From Thiothrix lacustris DSM 21227 (GTDB taxonomy: Bacteria > Pseudomonadota > Gammaproteobacteria > Thiotrichales > Thiotrichaceae): a stretch of DNA of 64,000 nucleotides. Both the position numbers and the translations under genes were made by a program. The stretch lies in assembly GCF_000621325.1 (NCBI RefSeq), contig NZ_JHYQ01000007.1, positions 84,532 to 148,531 of the forward strand. The letters run 5' to 3'. The number at the start of each line of letters is the position of its first letter. Position 1 is the stretch's first letter. The notes beneath the pieces are model-generated. The model made no database searches, was not told where the DNA came from, and worked only from the letters and a program-made list of their open reading frames with translations. Below are positions 1 to 7,855 of the stretch, piece after piece.

Positions 1-1944
1 ACCGCCGGAGGTGATGACCACATCGGCGATTGCCGAGGCTTGCAGGAAAGCCGCTTCCAGCGCCGTTGGGTCATCGCGTACCACGCCCATGTCGAGGATG
101 TCGACGTTAAGCTGTTTCAACATGCCGTACAGGGCGTAGCGGTTGCTGTCGTAAACTTCCCCGTCGCGCAGGGTTTCGCCGATGCTGCGGAGTTCATCCC
201 CCGTGGAGAAAAACGCTACCCGCAGCGGACGGTAGACGCTGAGTTCGCTGATGCCGAGGGAGGCGAGTACACCCAAATCCGCCGGATTTATCCGCCGCCC
301 AGCACTGATAACGCAACTGTCCTTGGCGATGTCTTCACCTGCTTGGCGCACGTTTTGCCCGCTGCGGTGGCCTGCGCCGATGCGCACCCTGCCTGCTGCG
401 CCTGCTTCGGTTTGCTCCTGCATCACCACGGTATCGGTTCCGGTTGGCATGGGTGCGCCGGTCATGATGCGCACGCATTCGCCCTGAGCACAGCTAGCGC
501 TGAAGGGTACACCGGCGAACGCTGTACCGATTACCCGGTATTCGCGGATGGCATCGCCCGGCAAGTCAGTGCCGTTCAGGGCGTAACCATCCATCGCTGA
601 GTTGACGTGGTTGGGTACGTTGAGGGGGGAAATCACGTCTTCCGCCAGAATATGCCCGAGGGCATCGCGTAACGGACGTTTGAGCGCGGGGGAAACCGCT
701 TGCAGGGCATCCATGATACGGCTGCTGGCGGCGGCGACGCTCAGGCTGGTGGGGTCGAGGTCGTCGGCACAACTGGGGGCGGAACGGATGTGGTGGGTGG
801 AGGGAGGGGTTTCCCCTTTCTTCATCCAGTTCAGCACAAATTCGGCGATTTGATCCGGTTGGTTGATGTCGAGTTTGGTGATGTGTGGCGGCGTTTCCAG
901 CGTCATATCGTCGGTTGCCAAGGCAATCACATGGCTGTCGTCGGGGAACAGCAAGGGTTTGCCGAGGCTAGGGCGGTGTACTTCGATTTTGGGAATGGCG
1001 GTGTGCTTGAAGCCTTCCACCAGCACCAGATCGGCGCAATCGGGGTTGACGAAATGCAGCACGTCGACCAGTTCCGGTTCGCGCTGGGTTTTGCATTCCT
1101 GCATCATCGCCATGCGTTTGCGGGAAGCCAGCAGTACCTGATCGGCTCCGGCTTCGCGGAAACGGTAGCTGTCTTTGCCCGGTGTATCTAGCTCGATATT
1201 GTGGTGGCCGTGTTTGATCACCGTCAGGCGCAGCCCGGCGAATTTCAGGCGGGGGATCAGTTCGGTGAGCAGGGTGGTTTTGCCAGTGCCGCTCCAGGCG
1301 CAGAAGCCGAGGATGGGGAATGGGGTGGTGGAGGAAGGGAGGGGGATTTTCGCCCCTTCCATTTCTGCTTGCTGCTCTGGGGTATTGATATTGCGGAACA
1401 TGTCGCGGCAAGTGGCGAAATCTGCTCGTGCCATGCGGTGTTGTGCGTACCACAGGTCGATCTTGCGGTCGCCGTTTTCCAGAAAGGCCAGCAGGCTGGG
1501 CAGCAGGCTGACGGGGATCAGCGCATGTACGGGTTGCAGGCGTTCGCCGTCATGCGCGACGGCCAGTTCAGCATCGTTTTGTTGCAGGGCTTGTAGCAGG
1601 CGTTCCGCCATGTCCGGCGCGATAGTGGGGCCGTCGCAGGGCACGGTCATAATGTAGGCTGTTTTGGCTTCCTGCATCGCTGCGGCGAAGCCCGCTAATG
1701 GCCCCTGAAAGCCGCTGAGTTCATCATTAACCACTGGCAAGCCGTAGCGCTGGTAGCGCTCGTGATTACGGTTAGCGTTGATCAGCACCGCGCCGGTTTG
1801 TGGCTGAAGTGCGTTCAGCAGGTGTTCTACCAGCGGCAGTCCGTTGAAGTCGATCAGTCCCTTGTCCTGTCCGCCCATGCGGCTGCCGCGTCCGCCTGCG
1901 AGGATGACGCCCGTAATATCGGTGGTTGAAAGCTTCTTTTTCAT
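1..1944 (-). CDS. MobA-MobB-MoeA trifunctional molybdenum cofactor protein (C-terminus beyond window)
   Basis: One uninterrupted minus-strand frame starts with ATG at 1944 and is still open at base 1 (648 codons seen). Residues 1-200 are MobA, the guanylyltransferase that makes the MPT guanine dinucleotide cofactor, with the nucleotide-binding start GVILAGGRGSRMGGQDKGL. Residues about 205-375 are MobB, a GTP-binding adaptor, with P-loop GTGKTT near 219. From about 400 the protein is MoeA, which inserts molybdate (or tungstate) into adenylylated molybdopterin, with PNHVNSAMDGYAL near 445 and a TSGG just before the edge. I checked the frame codon by codon across both junctions and saw no stop. 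It starts 8 bp after tupC and is probably the last part of the tup operon. MobA-MobB and MobB-MoeA fusions are known; all three in one chain is unusual. About 150-180 residues of MoeA should lie outside the window. Confidence 0.9.
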   Translation of the reverse strand, partial: MKKKLSTTDITGVILAGGRGSRMGGQDKGLIDFNGLPLVEHLLNALQPQTGAVLINANRNHERYQRYGLPVVNDELSGFQGPLAGFAAAMQEAKTAYIMTVPCDGPTIAPDMAERLLQALQQNDAELAVAHDGERLQPVHALIPVSLLPSLLAFLENGDRKIDLWYAQHRMARADFATCRDMFRNINTPEQQAEMEGAKIPLPSSTTPFPILGFCAWSGTGKTTLLTELIPRLKFAGLRLTVIKHGHHNIELDTPGKDSYRFREAGADQVLLASRKRMAMMQECKTQREPELVDVLHFVNPDCADLVLVEGFKHTAIPKIEVHRPSLGKPLLFPDDSHVIALATDDMTLETPPHITKLDINQPDQIAEFVLNWMKKGETPPSTHHIRSAPSCADDLDPTSLSVAAASSRIMDALQAVSPALKRPLRDALGHILAEDVISPLNVPNHVNSAMDGYALNGTDLPGDAIREYRVIGTAFAGVPFSASCAQGECVRIMTGAPMPTGTDTVVMQEQTEAGAAGRVRIGAGHRSGQNVRQAGEDIAKDSCVISAGRRINPADLGVLASLGISELSVYRPLRVAFFSTGDELRSIGETLRDGEVYDSNRYALYGMLKQLNVDILDMGVVRDDPTALEAAFLQASAIADVVITSGG

Positions 1945-1952
1945 GATGGTAC

Positions 1953-2648
1953 TCACGATGCCTGCTGTAAAAGGGTCATGTTAACGAATCGGGACGCGGG
2001 TGTAACCGTTTGCAGGCGGCCTGCGCTCAGATTCAGGTGTTCGTTGACCAATGATGAAAAACATTCCGGGTCGTGGCTGGCGACCAACAGTGCCATGCCG
2101 TCGTCGCGTAATTGGCGTAACAGGCTGATGGTGCGGTTGCGGGCTTCCCTATCCATGTTGGCGGTGGGTTCGTCGAGCAGCAGGATACGCGGTTGGCGTA
2201 ACCAGGCGCGTGCCAATGCCACCCGCTGGTATTCGCCGCCGGACAGGGTTTTTGCACGGGTATCGGCGATTTTTTCCAGCCCTGCCCATTGCAGCGCGGT
2301 GTGGATGCGTTGCTCGCGTTCGGCTTTCGGCAGGCTGCGGTCAAGAGCAAAACTGAGGTTGTCGCGCACACTGCCTTCAAACATATAGGGTTGCTGGTGC
2401 AAATACAGCACGCTGCTTTGCAACAGCTTGCGGTAATGTCGCCAGTTGAGCTGTGCGTGGCCGGTGTCGGCCGCGAATTGTTCCGGCTTCTCGAAACCGC
2501 CGAGGATGCGCAGCAAGGTGGTTTTGCCCGTGCCATTTTCGCCGGTCAGCAGGGTGCAGCTACCGGTACGCAGGCACAGTTCCAGCCCCGCCAGGATCGT
2601 GCGCCGGGCGTAGTGTTTATGGATGTCGCGGAAATGCAGTGTACTCAT
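1953..2648 (-). CDS. tupC: Tungstate ABC transporter, ATP-binding subunit TupC
   Basis: ATPase of an oxyanion importer, 231 residues, the usual size for a single nucleotide-binding domain. Visible motifs are Walker A GENGTGKTT (about 36-44), the signature LSGGEYQR (about 135-142) and Walker B ILLLDEPTA. The assignment to tungstate rather than molybdate or sulfate comes from the binding protein TupA in the same operon; ModC would normally carry a C-terminal TOBE domain, which is absent here. The ATG at 2648 overlaps the tupB stop by 4 bp (ATGA), pointing to translational coupling. It drives uptake together with the TupB channel at the inner membrane. Confidence 0.9.
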   Translation of the reverse strand: MSTLHFRDIHKHYARRTILAGLELCLRTGSCTLLTGENGTGKTTLLRILGGFEKPEQFAADTGHAQLNWRHYRKLLQSSVLYLHQQPYMFEGSVRDNLSFALDRSLPKAEREQRIHTALQWAGLEKIADTRAKTLSGGEYQRVALARAWLRQPRILLLDEPTANMDREARNRTISLLRQLRDDGMALLVASHDPECFSSLVNEHLNLSAGRLQTVTPASRFVNMTLLQQAS

Positions 2649-3346
2649 GAGCCAACAAATCCTTTGCCTTGAAAGTGGTGTAACAATACGTTGAGAGTGG
2701 CCGCCATCACCAGTAATACCATACCGAGTGCGATGCCTTGGGCGAATTCACCTTTGCTGGTTTCCAATGCAATTGCGGTCGGAATATTGCGGGTGTGATG
2801 CAGAATATTGCCGCCTAGCATCATTGACGCGCCCACTTCCGAAATAATCCGCCCGAACGAGGCCAACACTGCCGCCAGCAAGCCGAAACGCACTTCGTAG
2901 ATAATCGTCAGCAACGCCCGCAGGTGGGAAGCCCCCAGTGTCCGCGCCGTTTCCCACGCGCGGCGGTCAGCCGCCTGAAGTGCCGAATGACCGATCGACA
3001 CCAGCATTGGAAAGGCCAAGGCAATCTGCCCGATGATCATGGCGTTTTGGGTGAACAGCAAGTGCCATTCCCCTAAGGGGCCTTGCCGTGACAAGATCAG
3101 GTACAAGGTTAGGCCAATCACGACCGTCGGCACGGATAGCAGGGTGCTGAAAAGGGCAATGATCAGCCGCCTGCCGGGAAAGTTTCCATACGCCAGCACA
3201 AACGCCAGCAACACGGCTGGCGGGGTGGCGATCAGTAAGGCCAGCAGGGAAACGCGGAAGGAGATTCCGACAATTTCCCACAAGGCCATGTCACCGCTGA
3301 ACAGCAGGTGCAGGGCTTTGAGGCTGGCGTCAATCAGGGCATCCAT
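2645..3346 (-). CDS. tupB: Tungstate ABC transporter, permease TupB
   Basis: Inner-membrane permease of 233 residues with about five hydrophobic segments (for example ISFRVSLLALLIATPPAVLL, LIIALFSTLLSVPTVVIGL and a C-terminal ALGMVLLVMAATLNVLL). The EAA-type cytoplasmic loop that docks on the ATPase is visible around AWETARTLGASHLRALLTII. The family fits TupB/WtpB-type permeases. It begins 6 bp after tupA and overlaps tupC by 4 bp, so the three genes are cotranscribed. The substrate is inferred from TupA, not from this sequence alone. Confidence 0.9.
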   Translation of the reverse strand: MDALIDASLKALHLLFSGDMALWEIVGISFRVSLLALLIATPPAVLLAFVLAYGNFPGRRLIIALFSTLLSVPTVVIGLTLYLILSRQGPLGEWHLLFTQNAMIIGQIALAFPMLVSIGHSALQAADRRAWETARTLGASHLRALLTIIYEVRFGLLAAVLASFGRIISEVGASMMLGGNILHHTRNIPTAIALETSKGEFAQGIALGMVLLVMAATLNVLLHHFQGKGFVGS

Positions 3347-3352
3347 GCACCC

Positions 3353-4186
3353 TTATTTGGCGGTCGCTGGTTTGTCAGCATTCGGGGTGAACAATGGCGT
3401 ACCGTTGATCTTGAAATCGGCAATTGCTTGCTGGCCTTTTGCCGAGACGATCCAGTCGATAAAGGCTTGTGCGCCCGTGTGGTTAATGTCGGGGTAACGT
3501 GTTTGGCTGACCGCAATCACACCATAGGGATTGAACAAATCCTTGTCGCCTTCGTGGACGATTTTCAATGGGGATTTGTCAACGCCCGCTAGCCAAGTGC
3601 CACGGTCAGCGAGGGTGTAACCTTCCAGTTCGCCCGCCATCTGGATAACCTTGCCCATGCCTTGTCCGGCTTCACGGTACCAGTCACCTGCTGGCTTGAT
3701 GCCTGCGGTTTCCCACAATTGCTTTTCTTTCTTGTCCGTGCCGGAATCATCGCCGCGTGAGATGAAAATGGCTTGCTTCTCAGCGATTTTGGCGAATGAC
3801 TCAGGCGCAGTCTTGGTGTCGCGCACGCCTGCCGGGTCAGCATCGGGGCCGAGCACGATGAAATCGTTGTACATCACCGGGTAACGCTTGTCGCCGTAGC
3901 CTTTTTCGACGAATTCTTTTTCGGCAGCGGGGGCGTGTACCAGTACCACATCCACATCGCCATCTTCACCCATTTTCAGCGCCTTGCCCGTGCCGACGGC
4001 AATGACTTGTATGCTGTAGCCAGATTCTTTCTCGAATTTGGGCAGCAAATCTGTGAGCAGGCCGGAGTTTTCGGTACTGGTGGTGGTGGCCATTTTCAGC
4101 GTCATGTTGGCAGGTTTATCATCGGCATAAACTACGCCGCACAGGAATGCGCTTGCCAGCAATAGGGTTGATAACAGCTTTTTCAT
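3353..4186 (-). CDS. tupA: Tungstate-binding periplasmic protein TupA
   Basis: Solute-binding protein of 277 residues. I chose the ATG at 4186 because it follows an AAGGAGA ribosome site and opens a clean signal peptide (MKKLLSTLLLASAFLCGVVYA, cleavage near residue 22). A longer frame to 4348 has no such features. The mature start carries the TupA hallmark TTTSTENSGLL, which contributes oxyanion ligands, followed by AVGTGKALKMGEDGDVDVVLVHAP and MYNDFIVLGP, all conserved in TupA and different from ModA. Its role is periplasmic capture of tungstate with very high affinity. It is the first gene of the tup-mob/moe operon and lies about 54 bp downstream of a sigma-54 type promoter. Confidence 0.92.
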   Translation of the reverse strand: MKKLLSTLLLASAFLCGVVYADDKPANMTLKMATTTSTENSGLLTDLLPKFEKESGYSIQVIAVGTGKALKMGEDGDVDVVLVHAPAAEKEFVEKGYGDKRYPVMYNDFIVLGPDADPAGVRDTKTAPESFAKIAEKQAIFISRGDDSGTDKKEKQLWETAGIKPAGDWYREAGQGMGKVIQMAGELEGYTLADRGTWLAGVDKSPLKIVHEGDKDLFNPYGVIAVSQTRYPDINHTGAQAFIDWIVSAKGQQAIADFKINGTPLFTPNADKPATAK

Positions 4187-4239
4187 GAAGTCTCCTTGAG
4201 TGAGTGGTATACATTGTGTTTGCAACTGGCAGATACAGA

Positions 4240-4254
4240 GCAAAAACAATGCCA
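4240..4254 (-). promoter_or_regulatory. Sigma-54 (-24/-12) promoter of the tup operon
   Basis: Read on the minus strand the bases are TGGCATTGTTTTTGC, which matches the TGGCAC-N5-TTGC consensus at every key base except one. GG and GC are exactly 10 bp apart, the spacing sigma-54 needs. Transcription would start near 4228, giving a leader of about 42 bases before tupA. The adjacent gene at 4437 encodes a sigma-54 activator, which makes the match much more likely to be functional. Confidence 0.72.
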
Positions 4255-4355
4255 CCTTGCTACTTATCGGTCTAAAAGCCGTTTTGGCAGGTATAAAACA
4301 CCCTGAAACTACGCTAAACCACCAAGGCTGATGGCTGATTGATGTCAAATTGGTT

Positions 4356-4395
4356 CATTATGTCCCATATGTTGCACAGGTTATGGGTCATAATG
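4356..4395. promoter_or_regulatory. Inverted repeat, candidate upstream activator site
   Basis: Arms CATTATGTCCCATA (4356-4369) and TATGGGTCATAATG (4382-4395) are inverted with one mismatch in 14 and a 12-bp spacer. The repeat lies about 100-140 bp upstream of the -24 element of tupA and about 40 bp before the regulator gene at 4437. That is where an NtrC-type activator would bind to switch on tupA and possibly limit its own gene. The binding partner is inference. Confidence 0.6.
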
Positions 4396-4436
4396 ATACA
4401 ATCATCGGTATTGCAAGCCATTGGTAACCCCACCTA

Positions 4437-5762
4437 ATGAAATCTGTGCTGATTGTTGATGATGAGCCTGGTATCCAGTCCTTTTTCCTGCGTGGCCTAA
4501 CCAGTCGCTTTGACCTGATCGAAACGGCGGGCGATGTAAAAACTGCCAATGCGCTGCTGGAACGCTGCCATTTTGACTTGATCATTTCCGACATCCGCTT
4601 ACCAGACCGTACCGGGGTGGAATGGGTAACGGAAATGCGCGACAAGGGCAACCTGACCCCGGTCATTTTCATCACCGCCTACGCCAGTCTGGAAACCGCC
4701 ATCGAAGCGCTGCGGGTGGGGGCGATGGATTTCATCCTTAAACCGTTCCGGCTGGAGCAGATACTCGCAGCGATTGACCGTTGTCTGGAAACTCAGCAGT
4801 TACGCCGGGAAAACTTCGTGTTGCGCCGCCAATTGGAACAGCATTTGGAGGTCGGCGGTATTATTGGTGAGTGCGAGGCGGTACACAGCGTCTGCCAGAT
4901 CATTCGACAGGTTGCGCGGATGCCATCTACCGTGTTGATTGAGGGTGAATCCGGTACGGGCAAGGAGCTGGCCGCCCGTGCGATTCACGAACTCAGCCAG
5001 CGCAAAGGTAATTTTGTCTCGGTCAACTGCGGGGCGATGACGGCAGAGCTGATGGAGAGCGAGCTGTTCGGTCACGTCAAAGGCTCTTTCACCGGGGCGC
5101 ATCAGGCGCGGGAAGGGCTGTTTGCCTACGCCAACGGGGGGACATTGTTTTTGGATGAAATCGGTGAAATGCCGCTGACCATGCAGGTGCATTTGCTGCG
5201 GGTGCTGGAAGAGCAGCGTATTCGCCCGGTGGGTTCCAACCGTGAAACGCCGATTGACGTGCGTATCCTTGCCGCTACCAACCGCGAACTGGTGCAGCGG
5301 GTTAAAGAGGGGTTGTTCCGTCAGGATTTGTTTTACCGTCTGAATGTACTCAGCATCCGCCTGCCGCCGTTGCGTGAGCGTGGGCAGGATGTGGATTTAC
5401 TGGCACACCATTTCAGCAAACGGCTTTCCGGCGAACTGGGGGTGAATGCCTTACCGCTGGATAGAGCCGAAATCATGCGTCTGCAAGCCTACGACTGGCC
5501 GGGCAATGTGCGCGAACTGAAAAACGTGATCGAACGGGCGTTGTTGTTGGGCATTATGCCTAGCCAGTGTTTGGCGGGAACGCCATCCGGCAGAAAACTG
5601 CCCGTACTCAAGGAAGAGGCTTTGCTGCTGGAGGATGTGGAAAAGCAGCATATTCTGCGTGTACTGGCGTTGGAAGACAGCAACAAGTCGGCAGCGGCGC
5701 GGCAATTGGGTATCTCCCGCAAGACGTTGGAACGCAAGTTGAATGGCTGGGCATTGGAGTGA
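4437..5762 (+). CDS. NtrC-family sigma-54-dependent response regulator
   Basis: Three-domain activator of 441 residues. The receiver domain is 1-115, with acidic pocket D8/D9, phosphoacceptor D52 and K102. The AAA+ domain is about 140-375, with Walker A GESGTGKE (170-177), sigma-54 contact loop GSFTGA (216-221; the usual form is GAFTGA) and Walker B GGTLFLDEIGEM. A Fis-type helix-turn-helix ends the protein (SAAARQLGISRKTLERKL). It is divergent from tupABC and followed 4 bp later by a histidine kinase, so the pair is a complete two-component system. The sigma-54 promoter of tupA across the shared intergenic region makes tungstate uptake its most likely target. I see no strong ribosome site before the ATG. 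Confidence 0.93.
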   Translation: MKSVLIVDDEPGIQSFFLRGLTSRFDLIETAGDVKTANALLERCHFDLIISDIRLPDRTGVEWVTEMRDKGNLTPVIFITAYASLETAIEALRVGAMDFILKPFRLEQILAAIDRCLETQQLRRENFVLRRQLEQHLEVGGIIGECEAVHSVCQIIRQVARMPSTVLIEGESGTGKELAARAIHELSQRKGNFVSVNCGAMTAELMESELFGHVKGSFTGAHQAREGLFAYANGGTLFLDEIGEMPLTMQVHLLRVLEEQRIRPVGSNRETPIDVRILAATNRELVQRVKEGLFRQDLFYRLNVLSIRLPPLRERGQDVDLLAHHFSKRLSGELGVNALPLDRAEIMRLQAYDWPGNVRELKNVIERALLLGIMPSQCLAGTPSGRKLPVLKEEALLLEDVEKQHILRVLALEDSNKSAAARQLGISRKTLERKLNGWALE

Positions 5763-5766
5763 TCGG

Positions 5767-7797
5767 GTGAAGCTATGGCGTCTGCTGTTCCGCAAGATTC
5801 AGCGTTCGGTACGTTACAAAGTCTTGTTGCTGGTGTTGCTGCCCTTGTTGCTGATGATGCCGTTGCTGTTGGGGGCGACGGTGTATTGGGGCTATCAGCT
5901 CACTTACCAGCAGTTGTTTATTAAGGTGAATACCGATCTGTCAGTGGCGGATGATGTGTTCCGCCGCCTGCAACAGGATTACCTCAACCGATTGGCGCGG
6001 TTCGGCGAGTCGTATGCTTTCCGTACCTTGCTGGATGCCGGGGATCAGGCGGGTATTTCCCGACGGCTGGAAGCTTTGCGTCGTGAGGAACAGCTTGCCT
6101 ACCTGCAACTGCTGGATTTGGGGCAATTGGATAGCTTCCCGGATGCGCAATCCGGGCGTCAGTCGCCTGCGTTGCAAGCCGCGATTCGGGGGCAGGCCAG
6201 CACCGGTATTGCCATTTTCAGCCCGGAAGATTTGCGCCGCGTTGACCCGCATTTGGAGGAACAAGTACGCTTGCCGCTACTTTCCACCCCTTACGCCCGA
6301 CCCATCCAGCGGCAGCAGGAAAACCGGGGGATGATGATCCGCGTGCTGTATCCGGTACGCGATACCGAGGAGCATGTCATTGCGGTGATGGATGCGGGGG
6401 TGTTGCTCAACGGCAATTTTGCGCTGGTCGATGCCATCCGCGATTTGGTGTACGGCAAGGGCAGCCTGCTGCCGGGCAGTATCGGCACGGTGACGATCTT
6501 TCTGGATGACGTGCGCATTTCCACCAACGTGCCGCTGAAACCGGGTGAACGTGCCCTGGGAACGCGGGTATCAGAAATTGTGCGCCATACCGTGCTGGAT
6601 CAGGGGCAGAACTGGATCGCCCGCGCCTTCGTGGTCAACGACTGGTACATTTCCGCCTACGAGCCGATTTTGGATGAAAGGGGGCAGCGGGTTGGCATCC
6701 TCTACGCCGGTTATCTGGAGCAGCCATTCCGAACCAAATTGTGGAATGCCATCCTGTTCTTACTGGTGCTGTTTCTGGCGCTGACTGGCGTGACAGCGGC
6801 GCTAGTGGTACAGGGTGCTGGGGTTATCCTGCGGCCGCTGGAAAAAATGCGTGAGGTTATCCGCGCCATCAGCCGGGGGGAAAAGCAGCGCATCGGCAAG
6901 CTGGCTTCCCGCGACGAATTGGCTGAACTCGCCCGTCGTTTCGACCTGATGCTGGAACAACTGCAATTACGCAGCGATGAAATCAGCCACTGGGCAACGC
7001 ATCTGGAACACAAGGTCGACGAACGTACCGCCGAACTTCAGCAGAAAAACGCTGATCTCAGTCGCACGATTACCTTGTTGCACACGACCCGCAATCAATT
7101 GGTTGCTGCCGAAAAAATGGCAGCACTCGGCGAGTTGACCGCAGGCATGGCGCACGAAATCAATAACCCGGTCGCGGTCATTCTCGGCAATGTTGACGTG
7201 ATGACTTCATTACTGAGGGAACACGCCCAGCCGGTACAGCCAGAAATCGACCTCATTATCGAACAGATCGACCGGATTCGCGCCATCATCCACAACCTGT
7301 TGCAATACGCCCGGCCTGCTGATCATTTGCAGTTGGAACAGGTGGATGTGAATGTTTTGGTCGCACAAACCTTCAAGCTGCTGAAGCATAGCCACCAGCA
7401 TCGGCATGTCCGTTTCAAGACCGATTTCGGTGCTAGCCTGAAGGTCACGGTCAACCCGCAGGAATTACAGCAAGTTTTGGTCAACTTGATCCGCAATAGT
7501 ATTCAGGCGCTGCCGGAAAGCGGTGGCTTGATTACCATCAGCACAGAACGCTGGGCGTTTTTGGGGGTTGTTATCCACATCCGCGACAACGGTGCAGGCA
7601 TTGCGCCAGAACACTTGCCGCGCATTTTCGACCCATTCTTTACCACCAAACCGAGCGGTGAAGGTACGGGGTTGGGGCTGTCGTTGAGCTATGCAATGGT
7701 GCAGCGTTACGGCGGACATATTACGGTGGAATCGGTGTTGGGTAAGGGCACAATGTTCAGTGTGTATTTGCTGGAAAGCCCGGTGGATGAGACGTGA
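5767..7797 (+). CDS. Cache-domain sensor histidine kinase, partner of the NtrC-type regulator
   Basis: Membrane kinase of 676 residues. I prefer the GTG at 5767, 4 bp after the regulator stop, because GGAG sits 7 bp upstream; an in-frame ATG at 5743 is the alternative. TM1 lies near residues 12-40, followed by a periplasmic region of about 280 residues resembling Cache 3/Cache 2 sensors (GTVTIFLDDVRISTNV, NDWYISAYEPI), then TM2 about 325-348, HAMP and a coiled coil. The H-box is ELTAGMAHEINNP with H463 as phosphoacceptor. The ATPase domain shows the N box NLIRNSIQALP, DNGAGI, FFTTK and GTGLGLS. The ligand is unknown. Context suggests tungstate or molybdate status, or a related metabolite, but nothing in the sequence proves it. 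Confidence 0.92.
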   Translation: MKLWRLLFRKIQRSVRYKVLLLVLLPLLLMMPLLLGATVYWGYQLTYQQLFIKVNTDLSVADDVFRRLQQDYLNRLARFGESYAFRTLLDAGDQAGISRRLEALRREEQLAYLQLLDLGQLDSFPDAQSGRQSPALQAAIRGQASTGIAIFSPEDLRRVDPHLEEQVRLPLLSTPYARPIQRQQENRGMMIRVLYPVRDTEEHVIAVMDAGVLLNGNFALVDAIRDLVYGKGSLLPGSIGTVTIFLDDVRISTNVPLKPGERALGTRVSEIVRHTVLDQGQNWIARAFVVNDWYISAYEPILDERGQRVGILYAGYLEQPFRTKLWNAILFLLVLFLALTGVTAALVVQGAGVILRPLEKMREVIRAISRGEKQRIGKLASRDELAELARRFDLMLEQLQLRSDEISHWATHLEHKVDERTAELQQKNADLSRTITLLHTTRNQLVAAEKMAALGELTAGMAHEINNPVAVILGNVDVMTSLLREHAQPVQPEIDLIIEQIDRIRAIIHNLLQYARPADHLQLEQVDVNVLVAQTFKLLKHSHQHRHVRFKTDFGASLKVTVNPQELQQVLVNLIRNSIQALPESGGLITISTERWAFLGVVIHIRDNGAGIAPEHLPRIFDPFFTTKPSGEGTGLGLSLSYAMVQRYGGHITVESVLGKGTMFSVYLLESPVDET

Positions 7798-7810
7798 AAT
7801 AGGTGTCCAT

Positions 7811-7855
7811 TTACTGTAGCATAAGTTACTGTAACAATTATTACGGTAACTCTGT
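7811..7855 (+). repeat. Three 15-bp phased repeats of TTACNGTAA before the ATPase gene
   Basis: TTACTGTAG starts at 7811, TTACTGTAA at 7826 and TTACGGTAA at 7841, each exactly 15 bp apart, and the ATG of the next gene at 7856 sits at the next step of the same period. Each unit is itself a near palindrome (TTAC-N-GTAA). No Shine-Dalgarno sequence is present in these 45 bp. The layout fits a tandem operator covering promoter and translation start. Confidence 0.75.

Noticed and set aside
4041..4436. Molybdate/tungstate riboswitch or ModE box before tupA
   Set aside because: No ModE-type palindrome or recognisable Moco RNA structure; the sigma-54 element explains the region better.
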